A DNA stretch of 64,000 nucleotides from assembly GCA_019614645.1 (NCBI GenBank), contig JABWDB010000004.1, positions 3,038,001-3,102,000 of the forward strand. The letters are read 5' to 3'. Positions 21,801 through 35,759 of the stretch are shown piece by piece; position 1 is the stretch's first letter, and every line of letters starts with the position of its first letter. The position numbers and the translations under genes are program-made. The notes beneath the pieces are model-generated. The model did not search any database and was not told the DNA's origin. It saw only the letters and a program-made list of their open reading frames with translations. This DNA comes from Stratiolaelaps scimitus. Taxonomy: Eukaryota > Arthropoda > Arachnida > Mesostigmata > Laelapidae.

Positions 21801-24679
21801 TGCAATTTTTTGGATTCTCATCTTCTGTCAACACGTATCCAGATAGTGATGTGTGCGCCGAACGCAAAAACAAGCGACGGAAGACACGTAAGAGAAAGTT
21901 GCCGCAGATCATGTCGAACCTTGGTGAAAATATTTGAGCTTTGGTGTGGTGGTAACGGAACCCTCGAGAACTTTATTTTCCCGATGTTTCTGTATATTTA
22001 TCGTTTGTAAATGCATTGCCCCCATTAGAATATGTCTACACAAAAAGAAGAGAACAAAAATGCAAGGGCGGTTTCTTCGACACCGTCAAACTCTGCTTTG
22101 TCGCCCATAGGGTTGGGAAAGTTTCTGAACACCCCGTAAGTGTGTATGTGTCTGCATTCGAGCGTATGCGCATATGGGGTGGTGTAGAGCGTGGGGAGTG
22201 ACAAACGCAATTATATCAACCAGACACATTACAAGTAATCTACGCTGACATTGCACTGGTGAAATAGAGCGAGCCTATGTTCAGGCATTGGTGGCCGTTG
22301 GCGCCGACGGGCACCAGCAGTAGCTAGACGCTAGAGCGGCCCGAGCAGAGAACATAACCGAAATCGCCGCGGACCTTCGCCGGGTCCGAGTTCAGACGGA
22401 GGCTTCAGCTGGGATCGGACCGTCGAAGTTCGGGGCGGGCCTCGGCACAATCGCCGGCCTCGGCATCGAAGACCGACGATCGTTTGATGGTAACGTCAGC
22501 AGGAGCACTACTACGGCGACGACGACGACCACCACCACCACCACCGAGCAACGACAGAAAGAAGACAATGATAGAGATACAGAAAAAGAACGGAGGAGTT
22601 AGATCCGCCCGCGGAGCCTCCACCGCCGCCGCCGCCGCCGCCGCTAGATCCACCGTTGGCGGTCGGCCCTGCTGTCGAGGGAGTAACAGCGAAGAGCGAG
22701 CGGACTAAGTGCAGCGCAATGTTCCTGGATAATACCAATACGATTCTGTCACGGCTGCCGTCGTCGCCACCGCAGCAGCTTCTACTGCTGTTACTGGGCT
22801 ACGAGGGCTAGGAGAATCTAATTAGCGATAATAAGCGACAATGCGATTACGAATAACATCTATGTGCCTGCCTGCCTGTCTATCTGTCTTCTAGCGTGAG
22901 CGTTTCGTGCCGTATTTTATGTGTATGTATAACCGAGTGTGCGCGTGTGTTTGTGCGTGTGGCAGTCTTCTTTGTGTGTGTATGTGAAAGAAACAGTGAG
23001 TGAGAGAGAGAGAGAGAGTTGGAGCGGTTCGTTATGTCGTTCCCTGTATCCAACTGTGTGTACCTCTATAGGGGCCGCCGTGCTGTCTCAGCTGTTTCCC
23101 AAAATGGAGCTATTTGTGACTCCCCGAGAAGACCGGAGCGGTCGAGCAGGCGAGCGCGAACAAATCTATAATACTCTAATAATAGCTGATGAGAAACCAA
23201 GGCTCGAGGTGGAGTGTTGTCAGGTTGAGGGACAGAACCGCCTCGGAGCGAACGGTCGAAAGCTATCTCTCCTCAGCCGCCGAGTGTTTACGGCGCTTCA
23301 CGGCGTTCACGGCGCGTCCGGCAGCTCCTCTCCGATACGAAACACTCACCGCTCGCCGTTACAGACGTCGACGTTGTCATCGTGGGCATACAATCGGACA
23401 CCTGTACGATACGCATGGACGGCAGTAAGAGATGTGGGTCGATCAAATTGGCTAAACCACTCTAAACTACCGTAGCGACACACGCAGTGGCCACATGTCA
23501 CTTCGTTTTTTATGAGGTTGGAGGCAAAATCCATCATGGACACCTGATCTCACATCTGAGGTGTTCGCCTAGGTAGTGTCGGACTAGCACCGACTAAAAC
23601 CCCGAACCGACTGCTAACTTGAGCCACTGTCAGGAACTATGCAGGAAGAATACTTCTGACCACATGTCACCTCGTTGAGCTGATTGCTACCTGTTGGTTC
23701 AGTAGGCGCTATTGCAGCTGAACAATGAAGGTCGCGAAACGCCGCGGGCGCACGATTGAACCAAATAAATCTCTTAGGGATGTCCCGTTGTTTGTGATTC
23801 GTGTCATCCTATCAACGCATTATACATTTCATGGACATATTCAAGTGGGAACTTTTCGTGTGCTGATAGCTTTAAAAAAACTATCGTTCCCCTGACGCTT
23901 AAATAGCAATGGTTGATAGATCCTTGATCAGCGGATGCCCTTACTATATAGGTTAATACTTTTAATTGGTGGTGGGTGGCTCGCGAAAGAGCACATTATC
24001 CCTAATGGGCAGGCCAAGCCCGAGGCATACCTTCAAAACCTTTTACAATGCACGCTCGCTCTCACACGGTTGTTTTATGCTGAAGGCAAAACCGATCGCG
24101 GATAGCCGCACCTACATTTATTCGCTATGCTTATGAAAAAGCGGCGCCATCTAGCTATTCATGTTAAAACTTTCTTTATCTCATATAATGTGTGCATATA
24201 AATATGCACAGGAGAGTTAACGTCGATAACGATCGACGTTTTCAAAGGCGATCTTCTTTAGTGTAGTTCTCCTCGGCCGGCTTTTTTTTCTTTCTAATGA
24301 GTATTTAGATAGATACGAAGAAATATCATCCACACATAGTTATCTCAGACAGCAGCAAATTCTAAAGTAAGCGCCGGTGAGATTTTAGATGAGTTTGCCG
24401 CGTCTTAAGATGTGATTGTTCTCTGAACTGTTCTCTTCCTTCTAAATGTTGAAGTACCCCTTGCCATGTAGAGAGATGGCTACAGATGAGAGGAATGAGC
24501 CTGAGCTCACGGAAGGCTACCTTCGAAACTGTTAAACATTGGTTAGTTGCCCATAGAGTGGCATGTCTTTCTTGACACCCTATATCTATATAATAGCAGC
24601 GATTTCCAGATTTTTCAGCTATATTTCTAGACCCTCGGGCAGCCCCCGCACAAACAGGCAACACCTTGTAAACTTGAGC
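17986..24679. other. intergenic stretch with GC-rich islands at about 19.0-21.0 and 22.3-22.8 kb
   Basis: No exon can be supported. In the islands, frames are open on both strands and encode biased peptides; the hydrophobic frame at 20263 is a (CTG)n read-through (20274-20297), not a signal peptide. A TA tract lies at 18868-18890 and GT/GA-rich low-complexity DNA at 22920-23020. The immediate upstream side of the TIL ATG (17986-18100) would hold its 5' leader and promoter, but no clear TATA box stands out. Confidence 0.45.
18868..18890. repeat. (TA)n microsatellite
   Basis: About eleven TA units follow three CATA units. Confidence 0.9.
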
Positions 24680-25330
24680 GCTTGCAAACCATATTTGAAC
24701 TATCCAAGCTTTTAAACCGTCAGAAATGCGCTTTCAAACCAGCCAAGTGCTGTACTAAAATTACTAAGATGTCCCGCTTATGAAACGCTCGTGTATCTTT
24801 ATCTGGATTAGTCGCAGCTGTGCAAGGCTCCCTGCGAAACCTATACTTCCTTATGGCATAGTTATCTGGGGATCTACTAATCAATCTCATCTATGACAAT
24901 TAAGGACTATTTAACGCGACGCAATTAGGACCATCTTCGGGCTCCCTCGTTTTTGTAGTACTGGTTAATTAGTTTAATGTCTGTCCATCACCTATGCAAT
25001 CTAAGTCCCCTAACTCGACCTCCTCCGAATTGGCTGTTTTATGTTTAAACTCGTGTCTACCCTATCGACTACAAATATCCTAAATCGTTTTTCGCTACGG
25101 CCGGCTCCCGTTTACTCTTTGCGAAACTTCCTTCGAACCGATATCGCTCACCTCACCGAGTGCCTCACCATGGTCTCTAATTCACCCAGGTTGGGACTAT
25201 ATACAGGCCACTATTAGATCAGTTTCTTCCATCTATAAGTTCCGCCTTGCGTTATTAGCTCACCTATTCTCAGTCTAGCTATACTACTCGTGAGTTAGCT
25301 GCGCTGTCTGTTTTGGGATTGTTCTGCTTT
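24680..25330 (+). pseudogene. LINE remnant: end of reverse transcriptase and 3' region (CR1/Jockey-like)
   Basis: Plus-strand frames with frequent shifts read like the post-catalytic part of a non-LTR reverse transcriptase. They show LPYGIVIWGSTNQSHL near 24850-24895, AIRTIFGLPR shortly after (24917-24946), then a segment resembling LAxxCFxFKL and the usual Arg/Thr-rich end. Many stops and shifts mark it as a dead 5'-truncated copy. The clade call is from motif memory and is approximate. Confidence 0.55.
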
Positions 25331-25921
25331 TCCACGGCTGAAATGCATATATATATATATATGTAGGCAACATACTCGCCTGCTCGGGGGTGACGATAAC
25401 GGCTTCGGCCTGACGCCTCGTCCCTAATTGGGACACTAACTATTACATATTACATGCAAGACAGATAACAACATCTGAGTGCCTGTATAGTCCGGTTATA
25501 TCATATAGTATTAGATTGCAATATATTTTCAACGTCATACGCCAAGCGCATCCACCACATCTGGCACATTGTGGCGGTAACTTCTATTCTCGGTAGAATG
25601 AATAGACAAAACACCACACAACCAAGTAAACGTTTGATCTGTAATATACGAATGAGGGTTGAAACAAAACGTGTTCATTTAACCTTCTATCATAATAATA
25701 ATAATCATATTTATCGACGCTCGCTTTTCAATTTCCCATCGTTCGCATTTATTCACTCCCAGACGCTTTTAGCCGAGTCACGATCCCTAATACTACATAC
25801 TATTTCTATCGCGATATTTCCCAGCGATTAAACCGGATTATCAGGAAGGGATTTTCGAGTCGAGATAACGAACGTCGGCGACATCAACACGCCCTGCAGA
25901 TGAGACCGACCGCATATATAC

Positions 25922-25939
25922 AATATATATATATATATC

Positions 25940-25974
<35 letters not shown>

Positions 25975-25980
25975 GGGGGG
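25922..25980. repeat. compound (TA)n-(GA)n-(G)n microsatellite
   Basis: TA runs pass directly into eight or nine GA units and then a poly-G run. Confidence 0.9.
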
Positions 25981-28900
25981 GCAGGGCAGAGTGCTAGGGG
26001 CTCCGTTAGTTATGTTTGCACGGGCATTAGGGGCTGAACGAGCAGCGCCATCTAGTCGTTCCAACATCGTGATTGTAAGAGAAACATACTGACGACGAAT
26101 GAGGCGTCCATGCGATTTGGCATTTGCATATTCCGGTTCGTAGTAGTGGTGGTGGTAGTCATACTGCTACTGGTGGCGATGCCGGCGCCAGCGCCTATGC
26201 TAATGCTGTTTCGAATTTTGAAGAGGAACCCTTTAGTCCCTTAGGTGATCAGCGAAAGGGATTATTAAGAGATGAGATCTCCATTACGTCATCCTTGTCA
26301 TGCGTTTCTCCCTCTCTCTTTCTCTCTCTCTCTTTGTCTCGCGCCGAGTCGATTTGCGCTGGGACCCCGCTGAGGATGTTGACAGCCAGCGGTTTAAGGG
26401 ATCGTGATCGCGAGTGTTGTAAACGCACACACACTGCCTCGTGATATCACACATCGAACATTTGCCATCGCCGCCGCCGCCGCCGCTGGTCGCTGCTGGT
26501 GCTGCTGCTGCGGCAGAAAATACAGGCATCGCGCGACGGCTTATTGCGTGATACTCCGCTGGCGGCATACGATGCTTGACGTTGAGCTAACGACCGGAAG
26601 CTGCCTCCGCCGGTGATAATATCCGCTGTCCTTTGTGATGGAGGATGGCGAACGCCGTGCGTCGAGAGAGGCGGTGCAGCTGCATCGCACGCGCCTCTCG
26701 CCAACAGACGTACGAAGGAACGAGCAAGTTCCAGCCAAGACAACCACCCCCCTTATGCCGTGGATGGCCATAGAACTGAACACTGTCTTAAGCTGGCCTT
26801 TTATTTGGGAGCAGGGACGCTACGGCGTAAATACACACACGCTCGCGTATGAAGATGGGCGACATCGTCGTCGTCTTTCATGGGGGTACCATGTTACAAA
26901 ATATTGCAACGAACTCTTACCGTAGAAATGGCGGAAAGTTTGGTTCGAACCATGGGCCAAGTATTAACGAAACCTTTGTTCAGAGTAAAAAACAAAAGAT
27001 AGCAGCAATAGCAGTAGTCACCTAAGTAATGTGCAAACGACCCTCCCGTTCGTAAGCGATGAAAGCAATTGGCGTTTAGCGGGTGCAATTCCCACAGTTC
27101 CGCCAAGGCAGGTAGTTTAACCGTGAAGGCCGGAGTCAGCAGGAGCAGTAGTAGCTTACGATTGAACTCAGTAAACACCTTTGTGGTATTCCCAGAACAC
27201 TTCTATCTCTTCTTGTCTACCTATTATATGTATCTATTCATTGCAACTAGATGGCTCAGTCTCTCAGTGGGGAATACAATGACGGTGTTCCTATAGGGAC
27301 TCCTTCCCTCATTGTCTGATGGTCAGAGGGAGCATAGACTACAGTCCTGAGTGGAGTCCAGGGGTCGGAACCGGATTATTATAAGGATCGCATTGCGTCT
27401 TAATCAATGATGTTTAGCCCGCAGAGAGAAGTCCTGGCGGCATTAAGTATCGTTCAAGCAATGAGTAATAACTTCACCATCCGCATTTCTATCGGTGCGG
27501 CGTAGAATTAGAAACAGCACCAGCAGCAGCAAACAATGATAAGCTGCAATGCACGAGGATGAGCGATCAAACGTAACGCGGTTATTTTCTTAAGGTACGC
27601 GGACCCTGTATATGGTAATACAGCACATTGTGGTCGAGAGCTGGCCCTGCTTCGGTACACGGTGCCGGCGGCTGCTAGCGGCGAACGTCAACCTAGCGCT
27701 CTAACCATTACTTCCCGGTGGCTACTACAAGTGCAGATTCCGGCGATCACCGCCCAGAATACAAATGTTGTGTCAAATTAGTCTCAAGCGAATTAGTTTC
27801 GCAAATCCCCCCTTAAGCTGCTGCCACTGCTACCGCTCCCCTGCTGTTGCCTGATACCGAAGCTGGGCCTGCTGGCCGGCGGCCACTCCCGCTGTTGCTG
27901 CTGCTATTTCCCGTAGTCGTGCTTTCTTTCTTCGCGCGGCGGACTCTCCCGGGAGTTTGACTCCGACTATTCGGACGACGATCGGTAAGCAGCTAGATCA
28001 GTGGCAGGCAGGCGAGGCTGGCCGCAGGAAGGGAGTTCTTTTGCCTGAAACGCGACCTCTAGGTCCCTAGGCCCCCAAGCTTCCTGTCGCATTTCTCTCG
28101 TCCGCTCCTTTGACCGACTATGTTTTCTCTCCACAACAGTCATCCTGGCTACACGCCCGGTGGCATACCCACGGAGTCACGCAGTGCACTGCCCCCTGTT
28201 GCTTAAGCCCCGCCCTCCTAGTGCGCGTTCAGCAGGAGTGAGACGAAACCTCTCCTTGGACTTCTTCGTCTTCTTGGCACCATGAGGTCAATGGTTGCCA
28301 CCCTGGGACACTAACAACGACAACAACGGCAGCGGTGACAACAATAGTAACAACGGCGACAACCGCGACGTCATCGGCGTCCGGCGACCGGTCCTTACGA
28401 CCGCTCAGCCGCTTCATTCTGCTTGGGGGTCCCTTAGCGTAGTGGGGTGTCGGATTTCTATCGTAGCGACCAGGAGGACGCCTACAACGGCGACTACGTT
28501 ACGTTTGTTACTGCTGCTCTGCTAGACAGATGAGTCTGCAGCTACGACATTATATACTGCTGGATGGTTATATGTGACAGTTGACTGACTGTCTGCACGG
28601 ACATCGCGGACCGCGGCCGTTGCCGAATGAACAATGAGGCGGCAGCCTAAGTAACTAAGGGCGCCAATGTTGTTTATCTTGGGTGAGACAAGGGAGGGTT
28701 TAGGTGTATTGTATTTCTATGAGTCGCTGCCTCATGGACTTTCCGCCTCATCGATCTCGACAACAACGATGCCCTAGCGGAGATGCTTCGACAGCAGGGG
28801 CGGTCTAGCCTACGTCAATTATAATTGCCATCACCATTCTGTAACGTAAGCATTTATCTACTGAGGGATAAGGTGTGTAATACTTCGTAGCCCCTTTTTT

Positions 28901-31240
28901 AGTCGTACGCGTATTTTCACATAATAGATACTAGGACAAAAAAAGGAAGTTCGTCGTCATTTTTAGCACTTTCCTGCTTGGCGACATATGGTAGGGATAA
29001 TACACTAATTGAACCTCGAATGAATGCAAGATCTGCGAACGAATTTCTCTTCCACGATAGGAGAATAAATTCCCTTAAATCACTCAATCTATTGTATATA
29101 TATATAAACACAAGTCATGCGGCAGCCTTTCTGCCTAGAATTGCTGATTGACGAATGGACTCGAATCGCTGCGATGGAAGAGATGATGATTTCTGTCATC
29201 ATTTCCTCATTACCTTGTGTCCCAAATGTGACCAAATGTACCAATGTGCTCGCTTCTAAGCGCTGCGGCATGCACACTTACGCTATGAAGCTAACGGCGA
29301 ACAATACAATCCTGCTTCTAGCTCTCTCTCTCTCTCGCTTTCTATTTGACCCCCACCGCTATCCGATGGCCATACGCTATTTGAGCCACTTTGGCACTCT
29401 CTTTTCGTTTTTGCACTATTTCTCGCCGGCTCCTTCTAACGCCGAATCGTAGCATTCCTCGAGAGCTTTGTTGCCCTCCATAGGGAAATTGTCCTTTTAT
29501 ATCTCCTTTCCGCTCGCCCGAGGTCACTCGCTCCCCTTTACCATTTACCACTTGGCATTCAGCAGGAGGGCCGGCGATGGCAGGCGTACTTCTGATGTGA
29601 TCCTGGCCTGTAAGCCTGTCATGATTGCGTGTTCACTTCTCAGCCCTATATATATATATATATATATATATTCATATATACACACACATGCTCGTGAGAT
29701 TCTGACCGGTTAATCTGGGGGTCAGGCTTCTTCGAACGGGCCGAAGCCACGTAGTATACGTGTTAACGACGTCCGAATGAGCCAGTTGTAGTATGGTTGT
29801 TGGCACGGTTGTTTGCGGCGCCAGCCCCGCGCCCGTCGCTGCCTCCGTCAATTCCCTCTTTCCCTTCGCACGAACCCTCATGCCATCATGCCCCGCTGGC
29901 TTCTCTGGTTGTTGTTCGAACCAGGAACAGCTGCTATGTTTGTGGACGTCAAGCGGCGGGAAAGCACGGGTGACGTTGCTGCCGTCACCACGGCACTACG
30001 GCTGTGCTTCAGACAGCTGTATGATCGACGGTATCCTTTCCTTCTGTAGGCCCGGCATTCGCAGCACGGCACTTATTCCTTTACCTACAACCTACCACTA
30101 CGACTGCGACGACTATGGTCGGAGAACAGCTTTCTCATCATATAACACACTCAAGCCATACTCGAACATCTACCACATTGCCCAGATATATGTACCGGTA
30201 TACACGGTAGTTTGCTTGCACGCAAAAGCAATGGATCAGCATAGCACCATATGATTGACGAATGCACTAAACGAATTCCGAGATAATCGCGTAACAGGAA
30301 AACATACATAATACTGTCTCGATTGGTTCACACATCGTGTGTACCCGTATCGGCATAGTTTGGTTGCCGTTCGCCTTATTGTCATTGCCGTATGTGTTGC
30401 TGTGGCTGAGGTTGCGGCGGTTGAAGCAAATGGAGAGATGATCACAGCCTCGGAAGTGACGTATAGTTATTTTGCTGTCGCGTCTTTGCTTGCCCTTGGA
30501 CAGCAGGCTTCGTTCCGCCGCTGCTTGAGGGACTCCTAGGTTCTATGATAAACGGAGGGGCGGCTCATCGCAGCTTCTCTCCGCACTCCTGGCATCTCCC
30601 GGAAGGCCAGCACAAGCCTGTGCCACCCTGTGGGACACCCAAACAGTCTTTATCCTATCGGCCCGTGCCCAGGCTATATCATGAACAGACGGAAGATAGA
30701 ACAGACTGGCACGCTCCTGCTGCTAAAGGCTGCCCCCGTCGCCGCGGAGTGCGCGGGGTCATGGGGCTCGATGGGGGCAGTGGGCTTCACGCAAAGGCCG
30801 CTGCTGCAGTAAGTCTCTCATTGCAAACGGGAAGAAATGGCGTAATGGTCCATTCTGCCACAGTCGGCACTGACCGGTCGCGTCGGACACCGTGTGGTGT
30901 CACAGCGACGGCCTATCTCGAAAAAACGAGAACGTGAGAGAAAGAGAGGCAGAGCTTGAGAAGGGCCATATTATTACCATAATTATTATTATCGCTATTA
31001 TCAGTCAATAGTGGAATCATATTTAGATGGAGTTGTGGGAAAAATGCGCTGTGTTCTCGGTAAACAGGGAACTGCATTTGCAATAATGGTTATCCAATAA
31101 CGATGAGGCGGGGAGGGGGACTTTGGTGGTTTGACATTTGACGATGCTGCAGTAAGGCCGAAGGACAGATGCATTCTCTATCTAATTACTTTAATGAGTG
31201 ATATACATGTATATCACAAAAGTGAATACGCGAACTTATT

Positions 31241-31276
<36 letters not shown>
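31241..31276. repeat. (TA)n microsatellite
   Basis: TA units with two CA interruptions are directly visible. Confidence 0.9.
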
Positions 31277-32108
31277 CGATCGTTGACCTGCACCTCACCT
31301 TGTGTAATGATACGCGACACGGCTAATACGTGATCGAGAGACGTTAATCGATCATACGTACAACCAGATGAATACTACGCCGACAGTACTCGGAATCATA
31401 GTGCCGCCTTCATCAGGGAAAAGATCATTGACGTATGCCGCCTTTACCCAGTTCAAACTTCAATGGACAACAACCAACATGGACACGTGGGTCCATCAGC
31501 GCTGTCCTTTGTCATCTATCCTCTCTACGTGAGTCGGCCGCGCTGTATTGCTCTCTTGTGTTGGCTGAGGGGGTTTTAACGTCCGACTATAATGCTCTTC
31601 CTCCCACCACTCAATTATCAAGACGTTAATGAAAGTGTAGGCAGCAAATGAAACTAGGCTCGGGGCGCTAATGGATTCCCCTGTCCGCACAGGCTACCGT
31701 TACCGCCAGCGACAAAGTGCATGACAAATATTTGTCAGAAGAAACAGAAGAGGCAGCCGTTGCCGTCGTGAACGCAACCGACCGGATCCGAATGCAAACT
31801 CTCGGACAATTTGCGCGATCATAGACGCAGCTCACCCGAGGTGAGAGCCGTGAACGTGACTTCACGTGTAACACTGAGATTCGCCTCATTACGACGCCGC
31901 TGCCGTACAGAAACAAACAACTATGGCGTGGCATAGTATAACAGCAGACTATGTAAACGATCCCACCTGGACAGCGTTATCGAGTGGTGGTTACATACAT
32001 AGGCTTGGAATCGTCTTGGAACAGCTAATACCAGACGCTATTTTTAAACAATGGAACTGGGCGAGTTTTATAGTACGTTTGGCTACAGTATGCTTACTTT
32101 CTCATACG

Positions 32109-32198
32109 CAGGTTCGAGCCCGGCCGTGTGACATATAAGAGAGCTTAAGCATTGTAAAATTGCAGCTCCTACAATAAACCAATAAACCTTTACCTTTA
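32109..32198 (+). mobile_element. tRNA-derived SINE, 5'-diverged copy
   Basis: A pol III B-box-like GGTTCGAGCCC (32111) is followed by the body GTGTGACATATAAGAGAGCTTAAGCATTG...AAATTGCAGCTCC and an AATAAACCAATAAACCTTTACCT tail. From the B box on it matches the copy at 47969-48108 nearly base for base. The upstream A-box half is shortened or diverged (possible TGGCTACAGTATGC about 30 nt before the B box). Confidence 0.75.
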
Positions 32199-33518
32199 CG
32201 TACGATGACGCTTTCAAGCGAAAAGTCTTGGACACCCACCGAACAAACACCACTAGTGATCAGTGGTATTGATGGCAAGTATTTTGGGCGTTTTCTATTT
32301 TGTTTATTCTTTACACACAACAACTCACCATGGTTAAGTTATACTTCTTAACTAGGGTTTCCGCTGTATTGCATCGCATTTTAAGTGTTCGAAACCCGGC
32401 CACCATCGAACACTTCAGTATACCTACTTTCAGGTCCGACCCAAAGTTATCACAGTGTTACAAGGATACACTGAGAACCACTATCATCTGTCACTAGCGA
32501 ATATTCGGGCAGTTCTCGATTCGCACGTAAGCACAAGCATGCGAATATCGGAAAAGAATAGGCACCAATGGCGTTCTGATATCTTTTCGAGAAGAAGCAC
32601 TTGTATCGTTTGGCTGTACTTCGATATCAACGAGTACGTGTACGCAATCATTTCCGCAAAGTAATACGTTATCTAGCTGCCACGACGACGTCCAACGAGG
32701 GCTGTGTTGATTCCATATAACGAAAATCACTTCGCAGAATGAGCAACACGAACGAACTGGAGAGACCCAGGACTTAGAACAGCACGACTCATGTTGAGCC
32801 TGAATAGGCCGATATTTAACAGCGTTATTTTTCGATTGAAAGTTCACTTGAAATATTTCCGTTGAGCCTAAATTGCCAAACTGTACATCTGGTCCAGCTG
32901 AAGTTCGCTCGAGAGATGATCCTTAATCTACGACTTGGGCGCCACAATAATCAGCTTCTAGATCAAGCCCTGTTTTAGAAATAAATAGTCTTAACATCTA
33001 AACCATTCAAGCCATTGTATTCATTGCATTAACGGAATACGTCGCGGTGATTCTAGAAGCTAACCTTCCTTCAGGGATAGTACTACACATTTATCGGGTC
33101 ATTGCAGTCCGAGACATCGTTGAAGGCTGACCTTGGAAATCCGAACAGCAACAAGAGTCCCGATAGCGTCTTCCGCTAGTCGTTGAACATGCCATCTGAT
33201 AGCAGTTGATGTTGTCCTTGCGTTGTTCTGGGAAAAAAAACACGTAATAGTAAGCGTACAACGATGAGTCGTACGTAACGATGATAAGCGAACAAAAAAT
33301 ATCTCTTTTTTTCAAGTATATTTATAAACGGTGAAGATTTTTCTCTGTGACTTTATATAATGTCGTTCCCGATGTGCTGGGTATTGACACCCGATGGAGG
33401 AAAATCAATTATTGTTTAATAATCTATTATTAAACTTGATATGATAATACGACTGTTACGAAACCGTTGTTCCAAATTATGTTGATTGTCATGACAGCAA
33501 TATTTTCCTAGTCATTCG

Positions 33519-33550
<32 letters not shown>

Positions 33551-35070
33551 TAATGAGCCATATGAGAAGGCGCTGCCAAGAAACATACTGATTCTTTTCA
33601 ACCAGCGAGTTGTCCATCCAATATAACATAATCCCGTTAGACGGAGAACAAGAATAAATATGAGACTTACTCAAACTGGATTGCAGTGTATCGCTTGGCT
33701 GACGTTAATTTATCAAGAAAGCAGTACTCGAGGTCGTTGTTAGCTGCCACAACATCCAGTGGATGTAGAATCCAAAAAGACGACCCTGGTCACAACGGCA
33801 CAGTGTGCGAGTAAAAAACAGCACGCACAAATGGGATTCTTTGAAGACTTTTCGACCCAGTCTCGCAAAGGTAATCTACCCAGTGGTGGCCAGATAGACC
33901 CGATCAGACAGCTGCCAACTCTTTCCTGAACACCACTCAACCCCGAGCATTATAAATGCGATCAACTCTTTTGGCCAACTAGCCTCCAGCTTCTGCCCCG
34001 GCGAAACTCAAGCCTACGCATGTGGACATGTCGTTGTACACTTATGTAGAATAACTGGCTATTCGTGATAGCTTGGCTACACATGGCTCAAAATAAAGAA
34101 CCCACTAGTGTTCTTTGGGAAATGCATTTGCGTCACTTGCAAATATATCTGTCAAACTCCTACTATGCATGGTGCACTGTCCGAATGTTCCAAGCAGCTG
34201 ATATCGTTCCGCAGTTCCCATCGTCTCTAAAATACACCACATTCTCTCGAACCATCAAGTCGTTTGAAGGGTATTTTCTCCAGACTAAAATTTATTATCT
34301 ATAGTTCTAAATGTAAAAACTAAACACGTGTTGGAGTATTCTCTGATCAGTTCTTGCAACGCACGTAATTACGAGGCACACAAAAGTCGACCACACATTA
34401 CTGATCATAGAATATATCGTCGTTGGATTTGACATCAGGATTAAGACCATCAATGTTAAAGTTCAATAGCGTTAGCCATGAACGGCCCTGTGCCCCTTAG
34501 GTGTTGAAACAGCCAAAAAACAAATCACATCATTCCATCGGCAATTTCACAATAGACCACACTCCCCAGCTGGGCGCAGCTGATAAAGGAGATCGCTATT
34601 AATAAAACTCAGCAATGTCATACATCGATCGAATTCCCATTCAGGCGAAGCTTCGGGGGGTCTTGAGGGCGCAACCTAAACGGCGTTGCTAGGTCGGTCG
34701 CGTGAAACCTCTTTCTTCAATTGACCTACCAGGTGACAAAAACCGTTTGTACTCATTTTCCGCTCTGTTAGTTCGACATTGTGGAGGCGAGGCAGCTGCC
34801 CCCCACAAGGTCGGATGTCTGGCTCGAGACCGCGCAACAGCTCTTACGCGTGAGCCCACTTCGAATATTTACCCGTGAACGCTCCGTTAGGCATGTTGTA
34901 CGAGCGCAGCGCGGAGGCCAGCGCCATATTCATTTTTATAGCCCGTTCTCCTGTGCTGCCCGTATAGCCGACCAGCCAGCCCTAGACTTCGGTAACATGA
35001 CTAGAAAGCCCTTTTCGACACGAGGGGCGAAGATTTTCGATTCTCTAAACATACTTCTCGAAGATAACTT
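32199..35070. other. stretch without a supported gene
   Basis: Only chance frames and a (TA)n at 33519-33546 are seen. A short minus-strand frame after a T8CCCAG acceptor-like site near 33226 (NNARTTSTAIRWHVQRL...) is mildly protein-like but unsupported. Confidence 0.45.
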
Positions 35071-35181
35071 TTGGCATCTGATGCTCCTGGAAATCCTGCG
35101 AGCACTTCGCCTCCTGTCAACGTTCGGTTAACCTGTTTGTATTTAGCTGGTGAGGGGCTAAACTTTAAAAATAAGAACAAA

Positions 35182-35532
35182 ATGAGAAATTTTAAAAATG
35201 AAAAACATTTTGCGATGTTTTACGTATTTCCAATTTCCGTTTGTATGAATTTTTTTCTGGTTGAACAATACCAGAATATCGCATTTCATTTGCAACCAGT
35301 CGTGGACGCGGTTATCGATTTTCGAGCACTAAAAAAAGGTTATATGAGTGACCACAACATGACCTTTCAAATGGGCCAGAAGTTTGTTCTGCTCTCCTCA
35401 TGCTATTCTTGGCTAAGCTTCCTCCGGGTGCGCTTGTCTAAAACTCCGTTCCTATCGATTAACAATCTGCCTGTTCTGCGAGCTGCTGCTGCAGCATGCG
35501 GTGATTCGCAGCGCCTTGACTTGTCAAGCTGA
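35182..35532 (+). CDS. uncharacterised 116-codon ORF
   Basis: The first ATG gives MRNFKNEKHFAMFYVF, then a mixed hydrophobic and polar sequence (for example FHLQPVVDAVIDFRALKKGY) ending in an Ala run (RAAAAACGD). The frame is open back to 35071. It is unusually long for this AT-rich segment but has no recognised domain or splice partner, so chance is quite possible. Confidence 0.2.
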   Translation: MRNFKNEKHFAMFYVFPISVCMNFFLVEQYQNIAFHLQPVVDAVIDFRALKKGYMSDHNMTFQMGQKFVLLSSCYSWLSFLRVRLSKTPFLSINNLPVLRAAAAACGDSQRLDLSS

Positions 35533-35759
35533 AAGCAGTCGTGCCAAGGAAGGCACGAGACGTGACAGAAGCGCCTACGATTACGCTGCTGGGATTTTGC
35601 CTATTATCTATCTTGCCTTAGACCGCAACATGTGCCTAGTGCCGTGCCTAGCATTTATAGAAGAAGACAAGCTCTGGTTGTCTAATGGGAAATAGGGGAT
35701 TTTGTTGTTAGTGTGTTTTTTCTTTCGACTCCAAGTCGAGTCGTTAGCAGGGCTGCTTG

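Larger units (their letters stand above)
25331..32108. other. intergenic stretch without a supported gene
   Basis: I see compound microsatellites (25922-25980 TA/GA/G, 29647-29671 TA, 31241-31276 TA), GC-rich low-complexity islands (26.1-26.9, 27.8-28.5, 29.8-30.1, 30.5-30.9 kb) and a 20-bp palindrome at 31198-31217 (GTGATATACATGTATATCAC). Donor-like GTAAGT motifs occur (for example near 30810), but no exon with a recognisable domain accompanies them. Confidence 0.45.

Noticed and set aside
26930..26965. GGTTCGAACC as a possible tRNA B box
   Set aside because: No A box, acceptor stem or cloverleaf could be drawn around it.
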